Assembly: GCF_024139115.2 (NCBI RefSeq)
Contig: NC_085140.1
Coordinates: forward strand, 28,879,806-28,943,805
Direction: 5' to 3'
DNA: 64,000 nucleotides
Source of the DNA: Armigeres subalbatus
Taxonomy: Eukaryota; Arthropoda; Insecta; Diptera; Culicidae
Numbering within the stretch: position 1 is the stretch's first letter; every line of letters begins with the position of its first letter. Position numbers and translations under genes: made by a program. Below, in pieces: positions 1 to 11,379 of the stretch. The notes beneath the pieces are model-generated. The model saw only the letters and a program-made list of their open reading frames with translations. It did no database searches and was not told the origin of the DNA.

Positions 1-116
1 TGGTGTTCAACCTTGCCGGACCGAAACATGAAGCGCGACGGCAGCTGTTACGCAGTATGTTGCTTCCCGGAGGGCGGGACATGGTTCGATTCTTGATCGT
101 GCACGAACAGGTGGAG
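1..116 (+). CDS. Candidate 3' part of a coding exon cut by the window edge
   Basis: Reading from base 3, 38 codons are open, GC-rich and varied in amino-acid use. They end exactly at GAG before GTGAGA (117-122), a good splice donor, and the sequence becomes AT-rich straight after. The peptide runs from VFNLAGPKHEARRQ to VRFLIVHEQVE; I do not recognise it. The open frame runs past the donor to 311, but composition there looks intronic. If real, this is an internal exon on the + strand with its start off the left edge and a phase-0 end. It could equally be a chance frame in an old repeat. Confidence 0.3.
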
Positions 117-604
117 GTGAGATGTTGCAGCGAAATTGGATTCGCATCGTTCCGGTTAAAACAGGAGATTCAAAATTCCAGCAAAGAGAACAGTGATAGC
201 AAAGTGATTCAAGCCGTTATTTATAATATCAAGGACCCCGTTGACGAGTTGGGGCAATTGTCCATACTACTGGAAGGTATCAGTCTGTTGAGGTTGAAGT
301 TCTGGAGCTAACCATTATAACGGAATCAAAAGGATTAATATTTGAAAATCTGAAACAAAAAATGCTTATCGAAGCAAAAAAAAATCATGAAAGAAATCCT
401 TGCCCTTCGTATGAGAGGAAACTAATTTTCCATGTTGAACCGTTTTATTTATTTTCCGAAAAACCAATCCGCTAACGCGTTCAAAACCAAACGGGACAAT
501 CATTACAGGTTTCTGAGATCTCTGAGATAGCGTTTCTGCTGTATTTTCAATTGACAGCAGCAAACATTTTAATTCCATTGACTATTAATACATACCTATC
601 ATAT
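117..604. other. AT-rich stretch, nothing recognised
   Basis: This is probably intronic or intergenic DNA between the candidate edge exon and the LINE target site. No convincing coding frame, RNA or repeat boundary is visible; the short antisense frame at 366-578 has no recognisable content. Confidence 0.4.
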
Positions 605-645
605 TAGCTCGATAGGAGGTTGAGGGTTCGAGTCCCTCCAAGACA
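605..645 (+). repeat. tRNA-like 3' half (T arm), probably a SINE or tRNA relic
   Basis: A B-box/T-arm sequence with GAGGG stem, TTCGAGT loop and CCCTC return stem lies at about 622-638, followed by a short tail. I cannot fold a matching 5' half (D arm, anticodon arm) upstream, so it is a relic or a tRNA-derived repeat. Its tail runs directly into the LINE target duplication that starts at 641, so the LINE landed at the 3' edge of this relic. Confidence 0.35.
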
Positions 646-654
646 CGTGGATTC
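641..654 (+). repeat. 5' target-site duplication of the I-like LINE
   Basis: The 14-mer AGACACGTGGATTC recurs at 6664-6677 immediately after the A-rich tail. Exact flanking copies show one target-primed insertion that kept both ends. Confidence 0.85.
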
Positions 655-1269
655 ATTCCTTGTCGTGTTTCTGGACGAGCCGGACGTATTTTACTCCCGT
701 GTCTCATCACGTGACGCGCTTTATACCGCTAGAGTTTTTTTTCCCCCGTTTAGTATTCGGCGGGTTGTTTTTATATCGTTAAGTTGCCTACGCGAGTGTA
801 AAGCTAGTTACAAGGTGATTTATCCAGCCGACTAGTTAAGGAAGCGAGCTGTTCTAGCGATGCTATTGCAGTCTCGTTAGTTTGGTTTTTTTTTTCATCA
901 AGTGCTGCGACGACGATCAGTATCAATCAGCATCAGGTCGTCATCGACAAAGCTACCTACTCGGGTAGGCAGCAAACAGGCTAAGTAAAAAGATTGTATC
1001 CCATTGTCTCTTTGCATTCGTTTAACTTTCATCCACGCACCAGTGGTGAAGCTTTTGTGTGCTCTGCCTGTCGTTAGGCAAGGGTGGCACCGTTGCATTA
1101 GAGTGGGACGAAACGCAAAAAAGGTTGCCTGAATTATTATTAAAAACTTTGAATTTTTTTTTTCTTCTTTTTTGTGGGTGTGTTTGTTTTGTTATTATTA
1201 TAATTAAAACCCATTAGTATTATTTTTTCTCTTCTATTTTTTTTTTGGGGGGATTTTGTATTACATTTC

Positions 1270-2149
1270 ATGGACGAAGAAAACGGAGGCGAAACGCCTC
1301 CCAAAGACAATGTCGTTCGCACGCGGTTCTACCAGGCTTCTTCGCCTGGGCCTTGGGTTGTTTACTTTCGGCAGAAAGTGAAAAGTATTGATTTCCTAGC
1401 AATCAAACGTGATTTGACGCGTCGTTTTCCGAAAACTGATTTTCATCAAATCAATCGGAACAAACTACGTGTAACCGCACCTACATACCAGGATGCAAAT
1501 GCTATCGCAAAAGACCAGAACTATAATGTGGAATATTTGGTTTATGTGCCCTCGCGGGAGGTCGAGATTGAAGGCGTAATTAACGCAGCGAGCCTGACTT
1601 GCAAGGATGTGCTTGCAGGAAAAGGCCGTTTAAAGAATGCCCTGCAATCTACCGTGGATATTCTGGACTGCAAGGAATTGCATTCAGCAGCCATGGTAGA
1701 TGGTAAAAAGTATATTCGAAGTCAGGTTCGCTACGGGTAACGTTTGCCGGTTCGATACTCCCAAAATATGTAGATATCGAAAATATGTTGTTTCCGGTGC
1801 GTCTTTTGTACCCAGAGTTTTCAATTGTACCAACTGCAAACAGTTGGGGCACACTGCCGAGTTTTGCGACAACAAGCCCCGTTGTGGCAAATGTTTTGAA
1901 AGGCATAGGGAGGAGTCCTGCCAACAACAAGTTACAAAGTGCGCTTATTGTGGTATGGACCTCCCATGGTTTGCAAGAATGTCCGGTGTACAAAAGCGCA
2001 CCCAAAAAGTTAAGCGTTCATTAGTACAGCGCTCTAAGCAGTCGTATGCAGAAATGGTGAAGTCGCAAGACACATCCGCAACTGCCAACGCAACGGCTGC
2101 TATTTCAGCTGCCGTTCAAGTAAGTGATTTTATGATGTCATTTCCATAG
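1270..2149 (+). pseudogene. LINE ORF1 (nucleic-acid-binding Gag-like protein), frameshifted
   Basis: The ATG at 1270 opens a basic N-terminal region. The frame stops at 1740, and its continuation is in another frame from about 1700. A first zinc knuckle C-X2-C-X4-H-X4-C lies at 1826-1867 and a second, shorter one at 1883-1921. A third begins at about 1941, but its HGLQEC half is in a different frame, so a further indel near 1955-1970 splits it. Such proteins coat the LINE RNA and help strand transfer. At least two shifts make this copy non-functional. The distal part (about 2150-2640) is open in yet another frame and may be the ORF1 C-terminus. Confidence 0.75.
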
Positions 2150-2636
2150 ACGAATCGGACTCTGACGTAGCCGATATGGATGATTCTGCGGAGGTACACG
2201 TACCCGAAAAGAGGAAGAAACTGTCTTCCCAGGATTGCGCCGTAAGAAAACAAAAATCATCCCTAGAAGCTTGCCGAAATCTGATGGTAATGGGGGATTA
2301 TTTAAAATTCCGAAGCAGCCTGTCTATACTGCTCCTTTTGACCCATGTTGCAGTAAGACATTCCCGCCATTGCCTAAAACTGATGTTCCAAAGAAACATC
2401 AGGTAAGGAATATCTCTGAGCAGAAAACTGCTACTCGCACTTCTAAGAAAAGAATCTCGTCCAAGCGAGGATTGATATCCTTTAAGGATCTTGTGGATCG
2501 TATTTTGAACTTGTTCAATATTCCGAATTCATTGAGGCCAATCATTGACCTCTTTATTCCAACAGTTGAAAGTTATCTGAAGCAATTGACTGTTTCATGG
2601 CCCTTCTTGCAGGACTTGTATCTTTCGATGGATAAT

Positions 2637-5600
2637 ACGGCCATACAAGATACAATCACTGTGCTGCAGTGGAACTGTCATAGTCTGAAACATAAATTGG
2701 ACGTGTTTAAGTTTTAATTCGCAACTCCGATTGCGATATATTTGCACTCTGTGAAACATGGCTTTCTTCTGAAGATGAAATCAACTTCCACGATTTTAAC
2801 ATTATTCGCCAAGATCGGAATGATCATTATGGTGGCGTTCTTTTGGGAATCAAAAATGTCACACTTTCTACAAAATTCCCATTCCGACTGTTAATGGTTT
2901 AGAAATCGTCGCTTGCCAAGTAAATGTAAAGAATAAAGACCTTTGCATAGCTTCAGTGTATATTCCCCAAATGCCTCACTTAATCGTCGGCATCTTTGGA
3001 GCGCAGTCTCTCTTTTATCATCCCCAGTTTTAATACTGGGTGATATGAATGCACATGGTATTGCATGGGGCGAAACTAGAGACGATAACAGAGCGCCTAT
3101 TTTCTATGATTTGTGCGACGATTTCAACTTGAATATTTTGAACACAGGCGAAGTAACTCGAATAGGACCTCAAGGTCAGGAAAGTCGAATAGATCTGTCT
3201 TTATGCTCTAATTCACTATCATTAGATTCCACGTGGAAGGTAATCCAAGATCCCCATGGTAGTGACCACATGCCGATAGTCACCACAATCAAAAGCGGCT
3301 ATCAACGATCAGTGCCAGTTAATGTGCCTTTCGACCTCACGAAAAACATTGACTGGCAAAAATTTGCATCGGCGGTAAACATTGGTATTGAATCAACTGA
3401 TATTCTTCCTCCACTGGATGAGTATCGATTCCTTACCGAATTGATTCATAAAAGCGCACTAGAAGCTCAGAAACGACGCGTTCCAAGTACATCTGTCATA
3501 AGAAGACCAGCCACTCCTGGATGGGATGATGAATGTACTAAGCTGTATTCCGAGAAATCTGATGCCTTCAAGGCTTTCCGTAAACACGGAAGGTCTGAGC
3601 TTTTCGAAGAGTATTTGAGGCTTGAAAGAAAGCTCAAAAATCTTCTCAAGGCTAAAAACGTAGCTACTGGCGACGTTTTGTCGAGGGACTATCACGAGAA
3701 ACCTCAATGACAACACTTTGGAAAACGGCCCGCAACATGCGGAACCGCATTTCCACCAACGAGAGTGAAGAATACTCCAATCGATGGATATTCAACTTCG
3801 CAAAAAGGTCTGTCCAGATTCCGTACCAGCTGAACCGCTATTTCGAGAATCTACGCTTGATCCCGGTTCTTTGGGTGGACCATTCTCAATGCTGGAACTA
3901 TCTATGTCTCTTCTTTCATCAAACAATTCTTCTCCGGGATGCGATAATATCAAATTCAATCTTCTAAAAACCTCCCAGATATCGCTAAAGACGATTACTT
4001 GACCTGTACAACTGTTTCATGGAGTACAACATCGTACCACCAGAATGGCGCCAGGTCAAAGTAATAGCTATTCAAAAGCCTGGGAAACCAGCGTCTAATC
4101 ACAATTCATACCGACCGATTGCCATGCTATCATGCATGAGAAAATTATTGGAGAAAATGATCCTTTCAAGAATTGACCATTGGGTCGAACAAAATGCATT
4201 ACTGTCAAAAACTCAATTCGGGTTTCGAAAAGGTAAAGGAACAAATGACTGTCTAGCGTTGCTCTCTTCAGATATACAGCTGGCCTATGCGCACAAGGAG
4301 CAACTGGCTTCAGTTTTCTTGGATATTAAGGGCGCTTTTGATTCTGTTTCCATAGAAGTACTGTCGGAAAATCTGCACAGTAGTGGATTACCCGTTATTT
4401 TGAATAATTTCTTGTACAATTTGTTGTCAGTAAAACACATGAACTTTACTCTCGGCACTCTGACAACTTCCAGAAATAGCTACATGGGCCTTCCCCAAGG
4501 TTCATGTTTAAGTCCCTTGCTTTACAATTTCTATGTTAAAGATATTGACAATTGTTTGGAAGGACAATGCACGCTTAGACAACTTGCAGATGATGCCGTG
4601 ATCTCTCTAAGAGGTTCATGTGCAGAAGTCCTGCAAAGACCATTGCAAAATTTCCTAAATAACCGGACTGGTTGTGCGAGACATTTAGGGATCGAGTTCT
4701 CTCCGCAAAAGACTCAATTGGTTGTGTTTACTAAGAAGCGGTACCCTGCTCAACTGAAACTAAAGCTGTTGAAAGATGACATAAACCAATCTTTATCTTC
4801 TAAATACCTTGGGGTCTGGTTTGATTCTAAGTGTACCTGGAAGACCCATATTGATTATTTGTTAGAAAATGCCGAAAAGGATCCATTTTCTCCGTTCTAT
4901 CTCCGGAACATGGTGGGGCGCTCACCCGGAAGACCTCATCAAACTATATAAAACGACTATTCTCTCTGTTTTAGAGTATGGCTCTTTCTGCTTCCTCTCA
5001 GCAGCTGAGTGCCACCTAATCAAATTGGAACGAATTCAATATCGTTGTTTGCGTATTGCCCTTGGCTGTATGCATTCAACGCATAACATGAGCCTGGAGG
5101 TGCTTGCTGGAGTCACTCCTATAAAGCACCGTTACTGGGAGCTCTCACTTAGAATACTGATCAAATGTGGAACAAGTAACACACTTGTATTAGAAAACTT
5201 CGATAATATGCTTGAACTGGCTCATCGTTCAAGATACCTGCGAGTCTATCTCAACTACATATCGTCAGATCTCTGTCTTCCATGTTATAATCCACCTCGA
5301 GTTCACTTCGTCAACGACAGTTCCTCAATTGAATACGATCTGTCCATGAAACACGCTATTCAAGGAATACCAGATCATCTTCGACAAATATCTATCCCTT
5401 CCATTTTTCTGAAAAATATGAACATGTCAATTGCAATAACAGATATTTCACTGATGGTTCTCGCATTAACGGATCCACTGGCTTCGGTGTTTTCAACGTA
5501 AATTCAACCACCTTCCGAAAACTTCAAGAACCGTGTTCGGTTTATGTTGCTGAGCTGGCAGCAATTAATTTCGCTTTGGGGATAATTTCCAATCAGCCCG

Positions 5601-6292
5601 TAGACCATTATTTCATCTTCTCGGATAGTCTTAGTTCTATCGAGGCACTCCGGTCGATGAAACCTGTTAAGCACGCATCTTACTTTCTTACAACTGTAAG
5701 AGAGCAGATGCGTGATTTGGTCGAAAGATCATTCAAGATTACCTTTGTATGGGTCCCATCCCATTGCCTAATCTATGGCAATGAGAAGGTGGACTCGCTA
5801 GCAAAGGTGGGCACACAGGAAGGTGAAGTTTATGATAGACAAATCTCGAACAACGAGTTTTTCCCATTAGTCCGTCAGAGTACTCTTCAAAATTGGCAAA
5901 TGATTTGGTCACACAATGAACTTGGACGGTGGCTCTTTTCCATAGTTCCTAAAGTTTCTGCGCGAGCGTGGTTCAGAGGTGAGGACTTAAGCCGAGGCTT
6001 CATTCGCACGATGTCGAGACTTATGTCCAATCACTATTCACTAAACGCACACCTCTATAGAATAAACCTGGTTGATAGCAACCTATGTAGGTGTGGAGCC
6101 GGTTACGATGACATCGACCACGTAGTTTGGTATTGCTCGGAAAACGACGCCTCCAGAGAGCAACTATTGGATACCCTTGTGGCCCGAGGTAAACAACCCT
6201 ACAGGGAAGTAAGAGGTGTTTTGGGGGATCGCGATGTGGTTTATATGCAGGCCATCTATGCCTTTCTTTGCTCGTCTGACATAAAAGTCTAA
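2637..6292 (+). pseudogene. LINE ORF2: endonuclease, reverse transcriptase and RNase H, multiply frameshifted
   Basis: Domains in order: AP-type endonuclease opening with VLQWNCHSL near 2660, the glutamate motif LCETWLSS near 2745, GDMNAHG near 3040 and SDHMPI near 3261; reverse transcriptase from about 4000 to 4950 with FLDIKGAFD near 4318, GLPQGSCLSP near 4489 and the catalytic box LADD at 4583-4594 (aromatic residue replaced by leucine); RNase H with FTDGS (Asp 5453-5455), Glu 5552-5554, Asp 5624-5626 and Asp 5792-5794, all in one frame to the stop at 6292. Shifts fall near 2710, 2870-2960, 3700-3780, 3990, 4870 and 5440. ORF2 makes the nick and copies the element; this copy cannot. Confidence 0.8.
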
Positions 6293-6663
6293 TTCCCATA
6301 TTTTTTTTCTTTCTCGTTTTTGTTTTTGTCTTATCGTTCTGTGTAATACGAAGCTATGGCCATCCGGAAGATGCTCCCTGACGAACCACAACTCGAGCCC
6401 GACGCTACGCCATACCGTTATTGACGTCAAATACCCGGATGAGCAGCTGAAATACCTCAAACCTAAATCCCAACCTAGTCCGTCCTGAAATTACGCAATC
6501 TAACCTTGAGTCGCCACGAGTATCTTGGTCTATACCCTTTCCCCTTACTAACTGTTGATAATAAGATGATATCGATTGTAAATATCATAAAGTCTCGGCT
6601 CCGTTAAGTGTTATACACGCCTGAGCCTGTCAAATAAACACAATAGATAAAAAAAAAAAAAAA

Positions 6664-6677
6664 AGACACGTGGATTC
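6664..6677 (+). repeat. 3' target-site duplication of the I-like LINE
   Basis: Second exact copy of the 14-mer found at 641-654, directly after the A-rich tail. Confidence 0.85.
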
Positions 6678-7330
6678 TTTTTCGCAAATTTCATATCAAT
6701 TTGTCCATTTCGAAACATGTGCTGTGCATATGCACAGCCAAGATATTTAACAAAAAAGGTGGAAACGGTTATATGGCGTAAAGTGATCGTTAGATAGAGT
6801 GAACGAGAAAGTGAACGTGGGATCCACAATAAGGATCTAGGATTTTTTTTTTCAACACTAGAAGTAGGTTCCGCTATTGAGTTTATGTTATGCGATCTTC
6901 GAATAACGCCTTCAAGTCACTGTCATCAGTATGGTAATTTGTTGGATTATACTTTTAATTCAATTATATATGACTTTGGCAATAAATCACAACAATTAGG
7001 ATGCTTTATTATGATGGATTTTCTGTGGCCACTTCTCTTGCACCTCTACCTTCCAATTTGCTTTTTAATCCTATCGCTTGTCGGTTGGTGCCACGCACGA
7101 GTGCGAATATTTTCCGAGCAATGGTTTTGTACCACCACAATCGGAGACAATATCAACAACCATCGTACGGAAGAAGATTGCTGAAAATCAACTACCCAAC
7201 GCTTATGCGATGTGTTTTGAGAGGCGGTTGTTGATGGGAAATAAATCTGGGGTAGGGTCAGAACTCTACATACATCAAGTGGCCAAACATCATACACACT
7301 ACAGATAGTAGATATAATTAAAAATATACC
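6678..7330. other. AT-rich stretch, nothing recognised
   Basis: This is the right flank of the LINE target. Several short frames overlap on both strands without recognisable motifs. I see no gene or repeat edge here. Confidence 0.4.
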
Positions 7331-8560
7331 ACCTCAAGTGGCTCGGCGTCGTAGTCGCTACTCTCAACGACCACCGACCGGCATTTCCCCGCACTTGTGT
7401 ACAATTCATGGCTGGTGCGATTGCGGCGATCGAGGAAATGCGATGCACACGGTGGAAGAATAGGCAGATGGGTGGTTTTTCGCGATATCAACTGATGCTC
7501 GCTCTCTGGCGGTGTCGTCGCCTCCACCGCTGGTCGCTCGGGGTCTGGTCGCTGGTGGTGATCATGATCTTTTCGGTAGGATTTTTATTTATTTGCTTTG
7601 GTCCTCTTTTTCGCTCTCGGCAGTTGAACGATGGCCCCGAAGACGACGATCCTCGGACGTCGGTCAGCCAGTGACTACTGCTCAGTTTCAGTTGAGCTTT
7701 CGAATAGAAAAGTAAGTTTTCATCTGGTAGTGACGATCGGTAGGAAGAATTCTATTAGAATTTTTAATTTTTCTGATGGCGATGGAAAGTCTTTAAAAAG
7801 GAATGTGGCCACTTGTTGAAGCTTAAACCGGGAGTGCGTGCGAAAGTTTATATTCTGGATATTTGAACGATCAAGATCGCGTCCGTTTGACATACTGTCC
7901 CTCATTGAACGGAAAATATGAAAATGGAATGTCGCTGCTTCTCCTACCCAAGAATAACCGCAAAGGAGTGACAAGCTGCCAAAACATAAACACGTGCTTC
8001 TCTAGGCGGAATTTGTTTGGAGGATTTTATTCATTTTCAAAAGGTTCGCAAATCAAGTGTGCAAATTTTTTCAACTGAAAGTGATTGAATAATGGTCTCT
8101 TACATAAGAGTGATTGATCTGAGTGCGGGGGCCGTCGTACAATTGCATGAAAATTGAAAAGTGCGATCGCGGCACAATCGAGAAAAATAAGAAGAAAAAG
8201 AAGAACAGCAGCAGCTCGAACAAGCCGAAGAAAACACAGTTGCAATCGTGGTTCCGAGAATCGTGGTGCGGAGGAGAAGTGTTCAATTAGTTTTCTATTT
8301 TTCGTCCTCCCGCGCCGCCCGGCCGACGCCTATGAATACGGCGAAGACAACTAAGAAGAAAAATATGTCGTCGGTTGGCTACGGGTCGATCTCGTGTTTT
8401 GGTTTTCCGTTTTCTTCTGGGGGTCTTACCAGAAAGTGTCGGCCGTTGATTTGAACTTCCTTGATGCACTAGCAGTAGTATCAGTATGTACGATCGTGCG
8501 AACGTGTTCGAGAGCGAGTAGATAAGTAAAAGTTGATCGTGGGTTAGCGACATTTGGCGA
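7331..8560. promoter_or_regulatory. GC-rich block resembling promoter and 5' UTR of an unseen gene
   Basis: Base composition rises clearly above the AT-rich neighbours. At 7680-7692 two arthropod initiator-like TCAGT motifs sit close together, and GTAAGT at 7711 follows soon after. A 47-codon frame starts at 8146, is Lys/Ser-rich (KNKKKKKNSSSSNKPKK) and stops at 8287-8289. Another short frame with one hydrophobic stretch covers 7408-7674. None matches a family I know. The pattern fits a UTR-containing first exon whose coding exons lie elsewhere, on either strand; this is inference from composition and weak motifs. Confidence 0.25.
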
Positions 8561-8977
8561 TTAGCGATTTTGTGAGAAATGCGTTGACAGGAGGGTTGGT
8601 TGGCAAGCCATGTTTTGACGATTGGCCAGAAAAGTTGTTTTTGGTAATGGATATTTATTATGATGGATGATTTTATTCATGTGGTAATGAGAGGGTCAAT
8701 ATTAATTTAATTTCATGGGTAATTTAGATTATTTAATTTTTATTTGCAAATTTATTTGGAACAAACAGTGAACTATTCAATTTTCCATCTCACAATGTAT
8801 CTCATTTCGAAGAAAACACAGGTTCTGTCCACTTGGATTAGTCCGCGCCTTCTTGTAATATGCAGATCTAGAGCGAACCCGATGTTTGCACGAAGTTTTG
8901 CAACATTCCCTGCTTATCGTTTCCTTCCAGGTTCAACACGCCATAAAGTTATCCAAACTCGTGGTCGCCTGAGCTTT
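8561..8977. other. AT-rich spacer, nothing recognised
   Basis: Low-complexity AT-rich DNA up to the foldback at 8978. One frame (8744-9196) runs into the foldback's left arm but has no family resemblance. Confidence 0.3.
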
Positions 8978-9525
8978 CAAGCTCTGGACAAAATTTCAGC
9001 CAATTCGGTCAACGTTTGGCGGTGCTTAACATGTTGGAAGTTTATATGGAAAAATGTATGCAGAAACATCCAAAAAACAATGATTTGCAGTTGGACGGCA
9101 CAATTTACGATCAAGAACCATGATACTCATTCAGTTGTTGTACATTTAAATGCAGAATGCTATGCTGAAAACCACGAGAAGATAAGAGTTTATTAGGCAA
9201 AGATATTAGCATTTTACTGGAGTGTTGTAGAGGTAAATTTATTTCTTTTCGAAGGTAAAAGAAACGAAATTTGCTCAAACCCCACTCCAGAGAAATGCTA
9301 ATAACTTAACCGGACAAACTATAATCTTCTCGCGGTTTTCTGCATAACATTCTGTATTAAATTCTTCAAGATCTGAATGAGTATCATAGTTCTTCATCGT
9401 AAGTTGTGCCGTCCAACTGTAATTCACTGTTTTTGGATGTTTCTGCATACATTTTTGCATATAAACTTCCAACTAGTTTAGCACCGCCCAAACGTTTGGC
9501 TGAAATGTTGCCCAGAGCATCAGGG
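8978..9525. mobile_element. Long foldback repeat, two ~250-bp inverted arms
   Basis: The left arm (about 8978-9235) and right arm (about 9272-9525) are reverse complements with scattered mismatches. Matching landmarks are CAGCCAA...CGTTTGG with GCGGTGCT, TGGAAGTTTATATG, and GAGAAGAT before the centre. About 36 bp of AT-rich spacer separate them. Two open frames, one per strand, are the same sequence read in the two arms, not two genes. Terminal duplications were not found, so the class is unknown. Confidence 0.55.
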
Positions 9526-9873
9526 CATCAAATAGAACCGAATAAGAGTTCATCAAATAAATTGAAAAAAGCAGAGCCCTACCGTGGATTCCCAAGGGCG
9601 CTATTTTATTGGGCATTATTGCATTATTTACATTAAGAGACCAATTTCAGTTTCACAGTGTTTTGAATAATACCTAGTCAATATTCAACGGTATGTAGAT
9701 TACAGCTCCCAACAATGTTTGAGAGTTTATGAGAAGTAATTTTATGACTACCCATCGCATGTTCAAATGATTCGCCTTTTATCCCCTTTACCTACGTACA
9801 AGTTTCTGGTTTGCTGCAACATGTAGGCCGTACACTAATTGCGTAAGAGTTTTTCATGGGTTTTTCAACCCCC
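9526..9873. other. AT-rich spacer, nothing recognised
   Basis: No coding, RNA or repeat signal that I can support. Confidence 0.3.
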
Positions 9874-10335
9874 TTCCCGATCAAGAATGCATAACAAAAT
9901 TATAACAAGGGGAGTTATTTATTTCAGAAAAATATTGTAACAAAATGTGTTTTAAATTTTGCTGGTTAGTTGTTAAAATTACAAAAATTATATCAAAAAT
10001 ACCTCTAGCCGTAACATAATTGAAACAGAGGTTGATACCTTCATATCAACATTATAACAAACGTTGATATAATTTTTCTGTACAAAAATATACTTTCAAG
10101 GTAATTGCCTACATCACGGATAGAAATCTGGTACGCTACCACGCCGGATTTCCATCCATAATATAGGCAATTAACTTTGTTCCAGCTATGTATTAATATC
10201 GAGCGGGTTCAAGTTGTACTGAAGATGATTACCTCCGATTTTTTTCAAATGTCTACAAAAAAAGTAGGCAATTAGGCCGATACAAATATTAATTTTATTT
10301 TATGTCACCCTTCAACTTTCCAAAAATATTGAGGG
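9874..10335 (+). repeat. Dispersed repeat rich in TAACAAAATTATAAC-type motifs
   Basis: It begins at CCCGATCAAGAATGCATAAC (9877) and runs to a purine-rich end after GGCCGATACAAATATTAA (about 10271). The same termini occur in reverse complement at 14590-14818, so these are two copies of one family in opposite orientation. An ~80-bp hairpin (about 10102-10177, arms containing AATTGCCTA / TAGGCAATT) lies inside this copy and not in the other. Confidence 0.5.
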
Positions 10336-11001
10336 AGAGAAAAAAAATTTTTTTTCGTCGATTTTTTTTAAATTTTGAACGTGTGCATCACTGTTTTTAT
10401 CTTGGTACAAAATAGTCATTTATAGACCATACATTTGTCACCAAGCGTATTTTAAATGAAAATAACAGCATACATATCCATCTGTATAAATATTCTATAT
10501 CCTATCAGATCACGCATATTAAGGGGACTCCTGCTTACAGATTCCGTCTAAGCTCCCTTGCAATATGTGGCCTACCCATTTCCACCAATTTTCTCGAACA
10601 TCTACATACTGTTATCGGTATTTGATGGCTTTTATGTTGCTCGGCTCACGCTATCCAGCTGAATAGCCGTCCGAATTGAAAATTTTAAACATTATCAGCG
10701 TTATCTTTGCCTATATACTCAACACGTTTCAAGATCGAGTGGTACATTCGGTATGGTTTCCAAATATGTCGGTCACTCGCAAAGTTATCCCCAGCTCGTG
10801 GTTCCATGTCGATCCAGATTTCGCTATCTGCCGATATCAGATTGTCAAGATGGTTAAATCTTCCGATTGTCCGGCTACTGCAAAGTTTGGGGGCTGTACT
10901 CGTTGACGCTCAACCACATGGTCCTGCTGATGGTGAGACGCCGCAAAAAAGCAAACGGTCAGCCCTTTGAGCTCACTCAGCATAAATGAGCGTCGCAGTA
11001 C
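10336..11001. other. Unassigned spacer with a GC-richer section
   Basis: The section at 10640-10980 is GC-richer and carries two overlapping open frames. Neither has a recognisable domain. It may be an old retroelement remnant; I cannot assign it. Confidence 0.25.
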
Positions 11002-11003
11002 TA

Positions 11004-11207
11004 AAGCCTGTCCACGTTAAATTTCGGACACCTATAACATCAGGCAATTTTTGAAAATTTTCGCCAACCACTGAGACGATCAATTTAGATGACATTTATT
11101 GCTTTATGTGCTGCTTTCAGATATTTTGAACACGCCCAAATTGATAAAAATGGCGACAAATCAATTGGACAGTACCTAAATGTCCGAAATTTAACGTGGA
11201 CAGGCTT
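11004..11207. mobile_element. TA-flanked MITE (mariner/Tc1-type size and target)
   Basis: 204 bp with terminal inverted repeats of at least 27 bp beginning AAGCCTGTCCACGTTAAATT and nearly perfectly matched at the right end. TA dinucleotides at 11002-11003 and 11208-11209 fit a TA target duplication. No coding capacity. Confidence 0.75.
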
Positions 11208-11379
11208 TAATATAGTGTTTCGTGACGTTTCGTGATCATTAGCCAATACTTCAAATTGTATGCCTCGGATGGCTGGTTTTTTGAAGAACACTGGCTGTGA
11301 CTTGAAGACGCTGTTCGAAGTTCTCGAACCAACACTTCAGCTGTCCAAGTCAAAGAGCAAATGAGGCAATAACCTCCGG

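Larger units (their letters stand above)
655..6663 (+). mobile_element. Full-length but dead I-like non-LTR retrotransposon (LINE)
   Basis: About 6.0 kb bounded by 14-bp target duplications. The order is 5' UTR (655-1269), ORF1 with CCHC zinc knuckles, ORF2 with AP endonuclease, reverse transcriptase and RNase H, 3' UTR (about 6293-6648) and an A-rich tail (about 6649-6663). RNase H together with an endonuclease opening in the QWN style fits the I/LOA group, I clade favoured; assignment is by eye. Both ORFs are broken by single-base shifts, so it cannot be autonomous. Full length plus exact duplications suggests the insertion is not very old. A second, minus-strand relic of a related element lies at 17910-19210. 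Confidence 0.85.

Noticed and set aside
7408..7674. Small membrane protein gene
   Set aside because: Hydrophobic segment arises in GC-rich DNA with frames open on both strands; no family match or conserved start context.
9020..9472. Two small protein genes on opposite strands
   Set aside because: They are the two arms of one foldback.
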